Part shown: piece after piece, positions 26,091-35,241 of the stretch
How the letters are laid out: every line of letters begins with the position of its first letter
Numbering within the stretch: the first letter of the stretch is position 1
Notes under the pieces: model-generated
Seen by the model: the letters and a program-made list of their open reading frames with translations, nothing else
The model's database searches: none
Told to the model about the DNA's origin: nothing
Source: Boseongicola sp. H5
GTDB lineage: Bacteria > Pseudomonadota > Alphaproteobacteria > Rhodobacterales > Rhodobacteraceae
DNA length: 64,000 nucleotides
NCBI GenBank assembly: GCA_020622165.1
Contig: JACNMN010000011.1
Coordinates: 62,001 to 126,000 of the forward strand
Reading direction: 5' to 3'
Made by a program: the position numbers and the translations under genes

Positions 26091-26981
26091 GTGTTTCTGC
26101 CTGCCATGGATATCGCGGCCCGCACCGACCCGTTGATCGCCGAACGCGCGCCATGGCTGTTTTCGGACGGCCCGGGCATTGCTCAGGCGCGGGCGCTCCT
26201 GAACCTGCTTCTGGGCTACCGGCGCACGCTTGCCCTTGGCGCGGCGCTGCAACCGCTGCCTCCGCAGGAGATCATGGCCCATCTCGCCCGTCTGATCGCG
26301 CGCGACGTCACCGCCCGCGGGCTGGCCCATATCCCCGCGTCGGGCCCCGCACTGATCGTCGCCAACCATCCCACCGGCATTGCCGACGGGATCATCCTGC
26401 ATCATCTGATCCTCCAGCGCCGGAGCGATGTCTTCATCATGGCCAATGCCGATATTCTGCGGGTCCTGCCGCAGATGGAGGAGCTTATCCTGCCGGTGGA
26501 ATGGCGCGTGGAAAAACGCGGGCACGCCAAGACGCGGGCGACGATGCTGGCGCTGCAGCGCGCCATTGGCGATGGCAGGCTCGGGGTGATCTTCCCCTCG
26601 GGTCGTCTGGCAAAACGCCGGGGTCTGCGGCTTGAGGAACGCCCCTGGATGGCGTCGGCCGCGATGATCGCCCGGAAATTCGGGCTGCCGGTGATCCCGG
26701 TGCATATCCGCGCGCGAAACTCGGCGCTCTTCTATGCGTTCGACGCCCTCCACCCCAGCCTGCGCGACATCACCTTGTTTCACGAGACGCTGAACAAGGC
26801 GCGCCAGCCGTTCCGCGTGACCATCGGCCGGCCCGTGCCGCCCGCGTCCCTGCCCGCCGACGGAACCGAAGCGATCGATGTCCTGCGCCGCCGGACCTTG
26901 TCGCTTGCCGGACGCGATCAGCACCCCGGGGTTTCGCTCCTCGCCGCCGGCCGCCCGGTCTTCGGCCAGCCGCTGGCCTAA
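26091..26981 (+). CDS. PlsC-like lysophospholipid acyltransferase-fold protein
   Basis: 296-residue protein with the glycerolipid acyltransferase fold at about residues 70-250. The catalytic block is NHPTGIADG, where five residues separate His and Asp instead of the usual four; IFPSGRLAKRR corresponds to the (F/V)PEG(T/S)R motif and VIPVHIRARNS to the late VP(V/I) motif. The acyl acceptor cannot be inferred; ornithine-lipid type acyltransferases have similar blocks. Start GTG 26091 has a GGAG only 3 bp upstream, so ATG 26106 is an alternative. Confidence 0.8.
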   Translation: MFLPAMDIAARTDPLIAERAPWLFSDGPGIAQARALLNLLLGYRRTLALGAALQPLPPQEIMAHLARLIARDVTARGLAHIPASGPALIVANHPTGIADGIILHHLILQRRSDVFIMANADILRVLPQMEELILPVEWRVEKRGHAKTRATMLALQRAIGDGRLGVIFPSGRLAKRRGLRLEERPWMASAAMIARKFGLPVIPVHIRARNSALFYAFDALHPSLRDITLFHETLNKARQPFRVTIGRPVPPASLPADGTEAIDVLRRRTLSLAGRDQHPGVSLLAAGRPVFGQPLA

Positions 26982-27034
26982 GCTTTCCCAATCCGTGCCA
27001 TAATGCGGGCGCAATACCGACCTATCCAGATTCC

Positions 27035-27445
27035 ATGACCGGCGACTTCGAATATCGCGCCCGCCATGGCGGGCTTGCCCTCAGCATCGTGGCGTTTGCG
27101 GGCCTCGCCCTGCTTTCGGCGTTCCTGTGGCAATCGATGCCCGGTTTCGTGCTGCTTCTGATGATCCCGGCGCTTGCGGTCTGCCTCTGGCAGATGATCG
27201 TGACGCCGGTTTACGGGCTGCATCTGTCCCGCGATGTCTGGCATATTCTCGAAGGCCCGAACGACCGGCACCTGCCCACGGCCTCTATCGCCCATCTGCG
27301 GGTCAGCGACCGCGACGGCACCGCCCGCTGCACGATCGTGATGACCGATGGCGCGGAAATCGAGTTGCCCGATCTGGCCGTTCCCTCGCCCCTCGTGCTG
27401 ATCCGCGAGGCCACGAATCGCGGCATTCCGGTGCGCGAGATCTGA
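27035..27445 (+). CDS. Small membrane protein with a PH-like tail
   Basis: 136-residue protein with two membrane helices (about 14-33 and 36-56) followed by a soluble strand-rich tail of about 70 residues (VYGLHLSRDVWHI, IAHLRVSDRDGTARCTIVMTDGAEIELPDL shortened here to key parts), which resembles a bacterial PH-type domain. I recognise no named family. It follows the acyltransferase on the same strand by about 50 bp and ends next to the convergent SLT gene, leaving a single base pair between stops. Confidence 0.65.
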   Translation: MTGDFEYRARHGGLALSIVAFAGLALLSAFLWQSMPGFVLLLMIPALAVCLWQMIVTPVYGLHLSRDVWHILEGPNDRHLPTASIAHLRVSDRDGTARCTIVMTDGAEIELPDLAVPSPLVLIREATNRGIPVREI

Positions 27446-27446
27446 T

Positions 27447-28238
27447 CTAATCCGCCGATGTCATGCGCTCGGGCCGCGGCTGCGGCAGAACCGGCGCGGG
27501 CACCAGCCCGGCAGGGCGCAGAACCGGCCGGGTCGGCGGCCGGCAATACTCCTGCCGGCGAACCCAGTTCCGCATCTCCTCGCGCTTGCGGCGCGAATGA
27601 AACGGCCCCCAATCGGCGGCCACACCGCGCATCCCTTCGGCCACGACCCCGTCGCGCGGCACCGTGGCGGCCATGATCCGGATCCCGCAGCGCAGATTGG
27701 CCGCCCCGTCCAGCAGGCCCTGCCCGGTGCGGACCTCGCAATTGCGCCAGCGCGCGGTGCCGGGCGCGATCTGCACCAGTCCGAACCAGCGGCCACCGCC
27801 GCCCACGGCGCGGGGCCGGTGGCTGCTTTCATGCCAGGCCAGCGTGGAAACCAGCCCCGCCCAGAACGCCGCGCGCTGTGCCCGGTCGGCCGTTTCATAG
27901 GCCGGGCACCAGGCCTCGATATCGCCTGGCACCACATCCAGCAGGTCCGATCCATGCCCGCGCAGGGCCGCCATCACCGCAAGGCTCCAGCGCGTGGCCC
28001 GCGGATGGCGGCCGTCCCACTGCATCGCGGGCACCGACCATTCGGGCCGCTGAACCGGCATGGGGCTCAGCCACGGGGCCATGGCGGAGCCCTCGAAATC
28101 CTCGGGCAGACTCATCTGCGGGCTTACCGTCATCGTGCCGGCCGTCACGCCACCATTGGCGCGGTCCACCTCCTGCGCGCCAAGCAATCCGGGCCAGAGC
28201 CCGATCAAAATTCCATAACAGGCCAGTCGCAAGTTCAT
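27447..28238 (-). CDS. SLT-domain lytic transglycosylase (exported)
   Basis: 263-residue periplasmic muramidase-type protein. A Sec signal (MNLRLACYGILIGLWPGLLGA) is followed by a linker and a lysozyme-like SLT domain at about 85-230. The catalytic Glu is E137 in LAWHESSHRP; AVGGGGRWFGLVQIAPGTAR corresponds to the canonical GLMQI block. Conserved Cys at 111 (EAWCPAY), in RNCEVR and NLRCG may form disulfides. The tail is Pro/Arg-rich. It has a paralogue (28499) with the same architecture. Peptidoglycan remodelling is likely. Confidence 0.85.
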   Translation of the reverse strand: MNLRLACYGILIGLWPGLLGAQEVDRANGGVTAGTMTVSPQMSLPEDFEGSAMAPWLSPMPVQRPEWSVPAMQWDGRHPRATRWSLAVMAALRGHGSDLLDVVPGDIEAWCPAYETADRAQRAAFWAGLVSTLAWHESSHRPRAVGGGGRWFGLVQIAPGTARWRNCEVRTGQGLLDGAANLRCGIRIMAATVPRDGVVAEGMRGVAADWGPFHSRRKREEMRNWVRRQEYCRPPTRPVLRPAGLVPAPVLPQPRPERMTSAD

Positions 28239-28337
28239 GCGTAGCCCCCTCCCAGATATAGCGCTGCTTAGCCTGACGAGTCGTTAACCATACGGCAAGC
28301 CCGCCCGGGGCCAGATTCGGGAAACAATCCACAAGCC

Positions 28338-28408
28338 TGTGGAAAACGTGGGTTTAGCCCCTCCCGCCACCCCCTCACGGCGGCTCCGTCAGGGCGCTGT
28401 TTTCCACA
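28338..28408. repeat. TGTGGA inverted repeats between the SLT paralogues
   Basis: TGTGGAAAAC at 28338-28347 is matched by the inverted GTTTTCCACA at 28399-28408, a perfect 10-bp pair 51 bp apart. The left arm also forms TCCACA-AGCC-TGTGGA with 28328-28333. It lies in the 260-bp gap upstream of the 27447 SLT gene and may be a regulator site; otherwise the gap holds no gene. Confidence 0.5.
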
Positions 28409-28498
28409 TCGCCTCTGCCGCGCATCCACCCTCTTTCGGGGCATGAATCCAGTCATCAACAGGGCCTTCAGACCGGGCCGACCGGGCAGCGCCGGAGC

Positions 28499-29092
28499 TT
28501 ATGCCCGGCAGTAGCCTTGCTGGCTGATCCAGGCCCGCATTTCTTCGCGCTTGTTCCGCATCACCATCGGGCCCCAATCGGCCGCGATCCCGTCGCCACC
28601 GGCCGAGATGACCCCGTCCCGCGGCACCGTATTGGCCCAGATCCGCAGCGCGCAGCGCAGATTGGCCTCGCCATCCTGAAGGGCCGTGCCGCTGCGCGCC
28701 GCGCAGCCGTAACCCCTTGCCGTCGCAGGGGCAATCTGGACCAGACCGAACCAGAGCCCGCCGCCGCCGACCGCCTCGGGCCGCCAGGTGCTTTCGTGTT
28801 TCGCAAGCGCCGACAACAGCCCCGTCCAGAACGCCGCGCGCTCCTGCACGCTGGCCTCGGGATAGGCCGGGCACCACGCCCTGATATCGTTCGGAACGAT
28901 CTCTGTCAGCACGGCCGCATCTCCCTCCAGCATCGCCAGCGACGCTTCGGTCCATAGCGCGCCGTCGGGCCGGAAATCCCAACGCATCGGCGGTGTCATG
29001 TTGCTGGTGGACATGTCCGGCGTGGCGGACACACATCCGCCAAGGCCCAGAAGCCCCACACATAAAACGATCCGACCCCAGAACTGGCTCAT
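28499..29092 (-). CDS. SLT-domain lytic transglycosylase, lipoprotein form
   Basis: 197-residue paralogue of the neighbouring SLT protein. The N-terminus MSQFWGRIVLCVGLLGLGGC is a lipoprotein signal with Cys20 as the lipidation site, so this copy is membrane anchored. The SLT domain runs from about 45 to the C-terminus: AWCPAYPEASVQERAAFW, catalytic Glu100 in LAKHESTWRPEA, and WFGLVQIAPATARGYGC. It keeps the IADWGP and KREEMRAWI end blocks of its sibling but lacks the Pro-rich tail. Long readings that continue upstream are antisense to gatB and were rejected. Confidence 0.85.
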   Translation of the reverse strand: MSQFWGRIVLCVGLLGLGGCVSATPDMSTSNMTPPMRWDFRPDGALWTEASLAMLEGDAAVLTEIVPNDIRAWCPAYPEASVQERAAFWTGLLSALAKHESTWRPEAVGGGGLWFGLVQIAPATARGYGCAARSGTALQDGEANLRCALRIWANTVPRDGVISAGGDGIAADWGPMVMRNKREEMRAWISQQGYCRA

Positions 29093-29344
29093 AACTGACC
29101 TCAAACAGGAAACAATCTTGCAGGCACGGCTATCTGCCCTGCCGGGTGGCGGCATGCAACCTGTCCGAAAGTCCATAGGCCGAACCTTGCCGAAACCCGG
29201 CCGATCCGGGCGATATCCCACTTGCCGCGGCGCGATTTCGCGCCCCCCGCACATGCCGCGGCTCTGCCCGACAGACGGCCGCCGCCTCTTGCCCCACCCC
29301 GGCACCTCGCCTAAACCGCGACTGACAGCCTCGTGGAGACCGAC

Positions 29345-30859
29345 ATGCTCGACCTGACCTATGACACGCCCAAGCCCAAAGTGATCCCCGGCGCCAAGCA
29401 GGACTGGGAACTTGTCATCGGCATGGAGGTGCACGCGCAGGTCTCCTCCAACGCCAAGCTCTTCTCGGGCGCCTCCACCAGTTTCGGGGCCGAGCCCAAT
29501 TCCAATGTCGCCTTCGTGGATGCCGGCATGCCCGGCATGCTGCCGGTGATCAACGAATTCTGCGTCGAACAGGCGGTGCGCACCGGCCTTGGCCTGAAGG
29601 CGCAGATCCACCTGCGCTCCGCCTTCGACAGGAAGAACTACTTCTATCCCGACCTGCCGCAGGGCTACCAGATCAGCCAGTTGTACCACCCGATCGTGGG
29701 CGAAGGCGAAGTGCTGGTGGAAATGGGTGACGGCACCGCGCGCATGGTGCGGATCGAGCGTATCCACCTGGAACAGGACGCGGGCAAATCCATCCATGAC
29801 ATGGACCCGGCCATGTCCTTCGTCGATCTCAACCGCACCGGTGTCGCGCTGATGGAGATCGTCTCCCGCCCCGACATACGCGGGCCGGAGGAGGCCGCCG
29901 CCTATGTCACCAAGCTGCGCCAGATCCTGCGCTATCTGGGCACCTGCGACGGCAACATGCAAAACGGCAATCTGCGCGCCGATGTGAACGTGTCGGTCTG
30001 CGCGCCCGGCCAGTACGAAAAGTATCAGGCCACGCAGGATTTCTCCCATCTGGGCACGCGGTGCGAGATCAAGAACATGAACTCCCTGCGGTTCATCCAG
30101 CAAGCCATCGATTTCGAGGCGAAGCGCCAGATCGCCATTCTGGAATCCGGCGGCTCGGTTCATCAGGAAACCCGGCTCTACGACCCCGACAAGGGCGAAA
30201 CCCGGTCCATGCGGTCCAAGGAGGAGGCGCATGATTACCGGTATTTCCCCTGCCCCGATCTTCTGCCGCTGGAGATCGAACAGGATTGGGTCGATCGTAT
30301 CGAGGCCACCCTGCCCGAGCTGCCGGACGCCAAGAAGGCCCGGTTCATGGGTGAGTTCGGACTGTCGGATTATGACGCCAGCGTGCTGACCGCCGACACC
30401 GCATCGGCGGCCTATTTCGAAGCCGTGGCCGCCGGCAGCGACGGCAAGCTGGCCGCGAACTGGGTCATCAACGAGTTGTTCGGGCGTCTCAAGAAGGAAG
30501 ATCACGACATCACCGAAAGCCCGGTCTCGCCTGTGCAGCTTTCCGGCATCATCACGCTGATCAAGGCCGGTGACATCTCCGGCAAGATCGCCAAGGAGCT
30601 GTTCGAGATCGTCTATACCGAGGGTGGCGACCCCGCCGAAATCGTCGCGGCGCGGGGCATGAAACAGGTCACCGATACCGGCGCGATCGAGACCGCGGTG
30701 GACGAGATCATCGCCGCCAATCCCGATCAGGTGGAAAAGGCCAAGCAGAACCCCAAGCTTGCGGGCTGGTTCGTGGGTCAGGTGATGAAGGCCACGGGCG
30801 GCAAGGCCAACCCGAAAGCCGTGAACGAGATCGTTTCCAGGAAACTGGCGGGCGGCTGA
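29345..30859 (+). CDS. gatB: Asp-tRNA(Asn)/Glu-tRNA(Gln) amidotransferase subunit B
   Basis: 504-residue tRNA-binding kinase subunit of GatCAB, which converts Glu-tRNA(Gln) (and Asp-tRNA(Asn)) to the amide form. Family signatures: [67 protein letters not shown] and the C-terminal tail domain ending in the Ala/Lys-rich [16 protein letters not shown] 29345 has a GGAG 7 bp upstream. gatC and gatA are not in the window, which is common. Confidence 0.97.
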   Translation: MLDLTYDTPKPKVIPGAKQDWELVIGMEVHAQVSSNAKLFSGASTSFGAEPNSNVAFVDAGMPGMLPVINEFCVEQAVRTGLGLKAQIHLRSAFDRKNYFYPDLPQGYQISQLYHPIVGEGEVLVEMGDGTARMVRIERIHLEQDAGKSIHDMDPAMSFVDLNRTGVALMEIVSRPDIRGPEEAAAYVTKLRQILRYLGTCDGNMQNGNLRADVNVSVCAPGQYEKYQATQDFSHLGTRCEIKNMNSLRFIQQAIDFEAKRQIAILESGGSVHQETRLYDPDKGETRSMRSKEEAHDYRYFPCPDLLPLEIEQDWVDRIEATLPELPDAKKARFMGEFGLSDYDASVLTADTASAAYFEAVAAGSDGKLAANWVINELFGRLKKEDHDITESPVSPVQLSGIITLIKAGDISGKIAKELFEIVYTEGGDPAEIVAARGMKQVTDTGAIETAVDEIIAANPDQVEKAKQNPKLAGWFVGQVMKATGGKANPKAVNEIVSRKLAGG

Positions 30860-30867
30860 CGGGATCG

Positions 30868-30900
30868 GGGGCGGCCTTGACCTTGCCTCAGGCCCCTTTT
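30868..30900 (+). terminator. Probable terminator after gatB
   Basis: GGGGC / GCCCC stem (30868-30872 with 30892-30896) around a loop, followed by TTTT. It lies just after the gatB stop. An alternative GGCC pairing is possible, so the fold is uncertain. Confidence 0.4.
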
Positions 30901-30937
30901 CGCTTATGATCCCGCCCGTCACGGGCGCGAGGGGCCA

Positions 30938-31318
30938 ATGCAGAGATACGAGTACAAGGTCGTTCCGGCCCCGGAAAAGGGGTTGAAAACCAAAGGTGTA
31001 AAACCCGGTGCGCCGCGGTTCGCCCATACTCTGGAAAACCTGATGAACGGGCTGGGCGCCGAGGGCTGGGAATACATCCGCGCCGATACGCTGCCCTGCA
31101 CCGAACGGGCGGGGCTGACCGGCAGCCAGACCATCTACCGCAATGTGCTGATTTTCCGCCGCGGGCTGGAGAGCGACACCGGCGAGACGGCCGAGACCGC
31201 GCCCGACCCCATCCTGATAGAGGCGATGCCCGATCTGGAACCCGACCATGCCGGGGAGACCGCCGAACCCGACGCCACGCCTGACACCCCGCGCGAGGAC
31301 AGCATCGCCGCGCAATAG
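30938..31318 (+). CDS. DUF4177 protein with an acidic tail
   Basis: 126-residue protein whose first 75 residues match DUF4177 (MQRYEYKVVPAPEKG ... LMNGLGAEGWEYIRADTLP ... RNVLIFRRG), a small alpha-beta fold of unknown function often present as a stand-alone domain. The C-terminal 50 residues are low-complexity, rich in Asp, Glu, Pro and Thr. It follows gatB by about 80 bp on the same strand and ends 3 bp before the convergent bolA-like gene. Confidence 0.78.
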   Translation: MQRYEYKVVPAPEKGLKTKGVKPGAPRFAHTLENLMNGLGAEGWEYIRADTLPCTERAGLTGSQTIYRNVLIFRRGLESDTGETAETAPDPILIEAMPDLEPDHAGETAEPDATPDTPREDSIAAQ

Positions 31319-31321
31319 CCC

Positions 31322-31579
31322 CTAGCTGCGGATATCCAGCGACAGGGCGTGGATTTCGCCCATGAGATCCCGGCCCAGGGCCTCATGCACCGCGCGGTGT
31401 CGCGCGATCCGGCTCAAACCATCAAAGCCATCGCTTTGAATAGTCACGCGAAAATGACTCTCTCCGCCCTCCTGATATCCCGCATGCCCGCGGTGGCTCT
31501 CACTTTCGTCGATCACCTCCAGCAGCACCGGATCGAATGCCTGCGCCAGCCGTGACTGGATTTTCTCGGTTCGCGTCAT
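31322..31579 (-). CDS. BolA family protein
   Basis: 85-residue BolA-like protein, which in alphaproteobacteria works with monothiol glutaredoxins in iron-sulfur handling. Family landmarks are DESESHRGHAG (the His-bearing loop), HFRVTIQSDGFDGLSRIARHR and the end ALGRDLMGEIHALSL. The conserved His residues for cluster sharing with a glutaredoxin are present. ATG 31579 gives the standard length. It is convergent with the DUF4177 gene and divergent from the J-domain gene with 75 bp between them. Confidence 0.9.
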   Translation of the reverse strand: MTRTEKIQSRLAQAFDPVLLEVIDESESHRGHAGYQEGGESHFRVTIQSDGFDGLSRIARHRAVHEALGRDLMGEIHALSLDIRS

Positions 31580-31654
31580 TATTTTCGCCTGCCCCCTCTT
31601 CACCTCGCCGCCCAAAACTCTAAACTGGCTGCTCCGAGTCGAAAAGGCACTCTG

Positions 31655-32284
31655 ATGACCGAAAAAGACCCGTTCAATTTCGACCTCCGCGTCTCCACCG
31701 ACAAAAAGAAGCGCCGGGGCGGTCGTCGCGGCATGTCCGGGGCGTTCGAAACCTCACAACGGGTCTGCGAACATCCCGGCTGCGAGGAGGCGGGCCAGTA
31801 TCGCGCCCCGAAATCCCCCGATGTGCTGGATGACTATCTCTGGTTCTGCCGCGAGCATGTGCGCGAGTACAATCTGAAGTGGAATTTCTTCGACGGCACG
31901 ACCGAAGCCGAGATGGAGGCGCAGCTGGACCGCGATCGCGTCTGGGACCGCCCCACCAAGCCCTTCCGGCAATCGGCGGAGGAACGGGCCTGGGCCCGGC
32001 TTGGCATTGATGACGCGCATCAGGTGCTTGGCGGCAACGCCACGCGCAACCCCGGCAAAAGCATCACCGGAACCCGCAAGCTGCCTCCGACCGAGCGTCG
32101 CGCGCTGGACATTCTGGAGGCCAAGGACCACTGGGCCAAGGCCGAGATCCGAAAATCATACAAGGCCCTGATCAAGGTGCTGCACCCGGATATGAACGGC
32201 GGCGACCGCACCGATGAAGATCGCCTGCAAGAGGTCGTCTGGGCCTGGGACCAGATCAAGGAAAGCCGCAATTTCAAGGACTAA
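31655..32284 (+). CDS. J-domain protein (DnaJ-like, C-terminal J domain)
   Basis: 209-residue cytosolic protein with a J domain at the C-terminal end (about 150-209): the HPD motif sits in VLHPDMNGGDRT, after helix II KAEIRKSYKALIK. The N-terminal part has C-x4-C (CEHPGC) and CREH elements that could bind metal. J proteins stimulate Hsp70 (DnaK). This is the divergent DnaJ-like type that sits beside bolA in many alphaproteobacteria, not the classical DnaJ. The next gene follows after 69 bp. Confidence 0.88.
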   Translation: MTEKDPFNFDLRVSTDKKKRRGGRRGMSGAFETSQRVCEHPGCEEAGQYRAPKSPDVLDDYLWFCREHVREYNLKWNFFDGTTEAEMEAQLDRDRVWDRPTKPFRQSAEERAWARLGIDDAHQVLGGNATRNPGKSITGTRKLPPTERRALDILEAKDHWAKAEIRKSYKALIKVLHPDMNGGDRTDEDRLQEVVWAWDQIKESRNFKD

Positions 32285-32353
32285 GCTCGTAGCGGGCCCT
32301 TCGAACCCCGCCTCTTCCGGTCTCCGGTCGGGGCGACGGATGCCGATCCCGGC

Positions 32354-33580
32354 ATGACCGGCCATCGCGTCGCGACCCTGATCCTGGGTGCCGGTGCGGC
32401 AGGCCTGATGTGTGCGGTCCATGCCGGGCCGGACACGCTTGTGATCGACCATGCCAAGGCGCCGGGAGAGAAGATCCGCATCTCCGGTGGCGGGCGCTGC
32501 AACTTCACCAATCTGGGCACGGCGCCCGAGAACTTCCTTTCCGAAAACCCCCATTTCGCGAAATCCGCGCTCAGCCGGTACACGCAGTGGGATTTTCTGG
32601 ATCTGCTCGCCCGGCACCGGATCCCGTGGCACGAGAAGGCCCTGGGGCAGCTTTTCTGCGACCGTTCGGCCAAGGACATCATCCAGATGCTGCTGGCCGA
32701 GATGCAGCCCGCCGATCTGTGGCTGAACAGTTCGGTCGAGGAAATCCGCCATGATGGCACGGAGTTCGTCCTCCGCCTGATCCGCGAGGGCAGGCCCGTC
32801 ACCGTTATCGCACACAATCTGGTGGTGGCGACGGGCGGGAAATCGATCCCGAAAATGGGGGCCAGCGCGCTTGGCTATCAGATCGCGGAGCAGTTCGGCC
32901 ACCGCCTGACCGACACGCGCCCCGCCCTCGTCCCACTCACGTTCAATGAAGAGGTCAAGGCCGGTTTCGCGGCATTGTCCGGCACCGCCGTGGACACACG
33001 GATCACCTGCAACGGAGCCAGCTTCGAGGAGGCGATGCTGTTCACCCATCGCGGCCTGTCCGGGCCGGCTGTCCTGCAAATCTCCTCCTATTGGCGGGAG
33101 GGAGACCGGCTTTCCGTCCATCTTCGCCCGGATCAGGATATCTTCGGCTGGCTGCGCGACCGGCGCATCACGGAGGGGGGCAAGGCGATCGGAACCCATC
33201 TGGCGGAGATCCTGCCGCGAAAACTTGCCCGGCATCTGGCCGCCGAACTTGGCTTGTCGGGCAATCTTGCCGATCTGTCCGACACCGCGCTTCGCAGCTT
33301 GGCCGATGCCCTGACCGCATGGGAGCTGACCCCGACCTCGTCGGAAGGCTACCGCACCGCGGAGGTGACGCTCGGCGGAGTGGCGACTGATCAGGTCAGT
33401 TCGAAAACCATGGAATCGCAACGGGTTCCGGGGCTCTACCTGATCGGCGAGGTGATGGATGTCACCGGCTGGCTGGGCGGCTACAATTTCCAATGGGCCT
33501 GGGCGTCGGGCGCAGCGGCCGGACGCGCCATCGCCGGGCAGGCGCGCGCTCCCCTTACGTCCGCCAGAACGCCGCGGTGA
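32354..33580 (+). CDS. HI0933-family flavoprotein (YhiN/BaiN-like)
   Basis: 408-residue FAD-dependent oxidoreductase of the HI0933 family. The Rossmann motif is TLILGAGAAGLMCAV, followed by the family tag KIRISGGGRCNFTN, LVVATGGKSIPKMG and the C-terminal second flavin element LYLIGEVMDVTGWLGGYNFQWAWASG. E. coli YhiN and gut BaiN are relatives, but the physiological substrate is unknown. The 3' end overlaps the convergent trkH by 26 bp. Confidence 0.92.
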   Translation: MTGHRVATLILGAGAAGLMCAVHAGPDTLVIDHAKAPGEKIRISGGGRCNFTNLGTAPENFLSENPHFAKSALSRYTQWDFLDLLARHRIPWHEKALGQLFCDRSAKDIIQMLLAEMQPADLWLNSSVEEIRHDGTEFVLRLIREGRPVTVIAHNLVVATGGKSIPKMGASALGYQIAEQFGHRLTDTRPALVPLTFNEEVKAGFAALSGTAVDTRITCNGASFEEAMLFTHRGLSGPAVLQISSYWREGDRLSVHLRPDQDIFGWLRDRRITEGGKAIGTHLAEILPRKLARHLAAELGLSGNLADLSDTALRSLADALTAWELTPTSSEGYRTAEVTLGGVATDQVSSKTMESQRVPGLYLIGEVMDVTGWLGGYNFQWAWASGAAAGRAIAGQARAPLTSARTPR

Positions 33581-35003
33581 ACAGAACGAAAACCGCCATC
33601 AGTTCCAGACGGCCGATCAGCATGGCCGCCGACAAGATCCATTTCGCCGTGTCGTTCAGCTCCGCGAATGTGCCCGCGGGGCCGATCACCGGGCCAAGCC
33701 CCGGGCCGATATTACCCAGCGCGGTTGCCGCACCGGACACGGCGGTGATGAAATCAAGCCCGGTCAGCCCAAGCAAGATGGCGACCACCCCAAGGGTGAC
33801 GAAGAACAGAACGAAAAACGCCATCACCGAGTTCAGCACGTCCTCCGCCACCGGGCGGCCCTGATAGCGTGGCTCGAAAATGCCATGGGGGGCGTAGAGC
33901 CGTTTCACCTGGGTGGAGATCGACGCCATCAGAAGCTGGTAGCGGAACACCTTGATCGAGCAGGAGGTCGATCCGGCGCAGCCGCCGATCAGCCCCGCAA
34001 AGAAGAAGACCACGACCGCGAAAGCCCCCCACTGCATGTAGTCGGCGCTGGCGTACCCGGTGCCGGTAACGATCGAAACCGTGTTGAACAGCGCCTTGCG
34101 CAGGGCAAACTCCCCGCCCGCCGCGTCGCCGAGAACCAGCCAGAGCGTCATGACCGAGACAAGCGCAAGAACGGTCAGGAAAAACGCCCGGATCTGGCTG
34201 TCGATCCAGAGTGGCCGGGCCGAGCCCGCCACCAGCTGAACATAGCGCACGAACGGCAGGGCCGCGAGCAGCATGAAGACCACGGCGGCGTATTCCACCC
34301 CCGGGCCGAAGGCCCCGAAAGACGCATCGGAGTTGGCAAATCCGCCGGTCGCCACCGTCGTCATGGCATGCACGATGGCATCGAAGACATCCATGCCGAG
34401 GCTTGCGTAGGCCGCCGCGCAAAACAGCGTCAGGGTCAGGTAGATCACCCAGATCCGGCTGGCGATTTCCGTGGCGCGCGGAAGGATCTTTCCGAAGGTA
34501 TCGAATCCTTCGGAGCGGAAGATCTGCATGCCGCCGACTCGCAATTCGGGCAGGAACACCATCGCCACGATGATGATGCCGATCCCGCCGAACCATTGCA
34601 GAAGACCCCGCCAGAGCAGGATCCCCTCGGGCAGCTGGTCCAGCCCGGTCAGAACGGTGGAGCCTGTGGTGGTCAGCCCCGACATCGCTTCGAAAAAGGC
34701 ATCGACATACGCCGCCTCTGTCGCGCCGAAGACGAAGGGCAGCGCCCCGAAAACCGGCAACACGAGCCAGACCCCTGTGGTCAGCAGGAAGGTCTGCTGA
34801 AGGCTCAGGCCCCGGGTCACCGCATTGGCGCAGGCCAGTGTCAGGAACACGCCGATCACAATGGTGATCAGGGCGGCCTCGGCAAAGCTCTGCCAGTGAC
34901 CGTTCCGCATGTAGAGATCTACACCCAAAGGCAGCAGCATCGTTGCCCCCAGCACCGATACCAAAAGTCCCAGAACGTAGCCCACCGGCCGCAGGTCAAA
35001 CAT
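33555..35003 (-). CDS. trkH: TrkH potassium uptake subunit
   Basis: 482-residue K+ transporter membrane subunit with four M1-P-M2 repeats. P loops: LTTTGSTVLTG, TTVATGGFANSD, VTGTGYASADY and LGNIGPGLGPV, each with the filter Gly. The TrkH-specific RLELMAVFVLFTAAFW C-terminus and the segment GGCAGSTSCSIKVFR are present. It needs the cytosolic NAD-binding TrkA, which is not encoded in this window. It is clearly different from the KtrB-like gene at 16422, so the cell has at least two K+ systems. Confidence 0.93.
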   Translation of the reverse strand: MFDLRPVGYVLGLLVSVLGATMLLPLGVDLYMRNGHWQSFAEAALITIVIGVFLTLACANAVTRGLSLQQTFLLTTGVWLVLPVFGALPFVFGATEAAYVDAFFEAMSGLTTTGSTVLTGLDQLPEGILLWRGLLQWFGGIGIIIVAMVFLPELRVGGMQIFRSEGFDTFGKILPRATEIASRIWVIYLTLTLFCAAAYASLGMDVFDAIVHAMTTVATGGFANSDASFGAFGPGVEYAAVVFMLLAALPFVRYVQLVAGSARPLWIDSQIRAFFLTVLALVSVMTLWLVLGDAAGGEFALRKALFNTVSIVTGTGYASADYMQWGAFAVVVFFFAGLIGGCAGSTSCSIKVFRYQLLMASISTQVKRLYAPHGIFEPRYQGRPVAEDVLNSVMAFFVLFFVTLGVVAILLGLTGLDFITAVSGAATALGNIGPGLGPVIGPAGTFAELNDTAKWILSAAMLIGRLELMAVFVLFTAAFWRT

Positions 35004-35124
35004 GGCGCCGAGCGTTGGCGCGACGGCGCTTTGGTGTCAAGCGATAGAGCCTGCCGGGACCCCGCTGACGCCGGACGAACCGCCAGGGAAAACATGCCAC
35101 TTTCTATTGAGTTGATAGGATAAG

Positions 35125-35142
35125 CACGTTACCCTCACGTTA
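35125..35142. promoter_or_regulatory. Tandem CACGTTA direct repeats
   Basis: Two CACGTTA copies (35125-35131 and 35136-35142), 11 bp centre to centre, i.e. on the same helix face, about 100 bp upstream of the first Tat-repeat gene. The rest of the 238-bp gap is relatively AT-rich and holds no gene. This could be an activator site; LytTR-type sites contain a similar core. Confidence 0.35.
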
Positions 35143-35241
35143 AGTCTCCAGATTTTGGTTTCTTTTCATGCGGCCAACACCCGCGACATATCCCAGCCCC
35201 CCGTAGCCGCGACGGCCACGAGCAAGCCAGAGGAGTTCATT

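Noticed and set aside
28499-31315. A 938-codon open frame antisense to gatB and continuous with the SLT lipoprotein gene
   Set aside because: Only the last 198 codons look like protein (lipobox, SLT motifs). The remainder is a high-GC antisense shadow of gatB and the DUF4177 gene, with His/Gly/Arg-rich composition.
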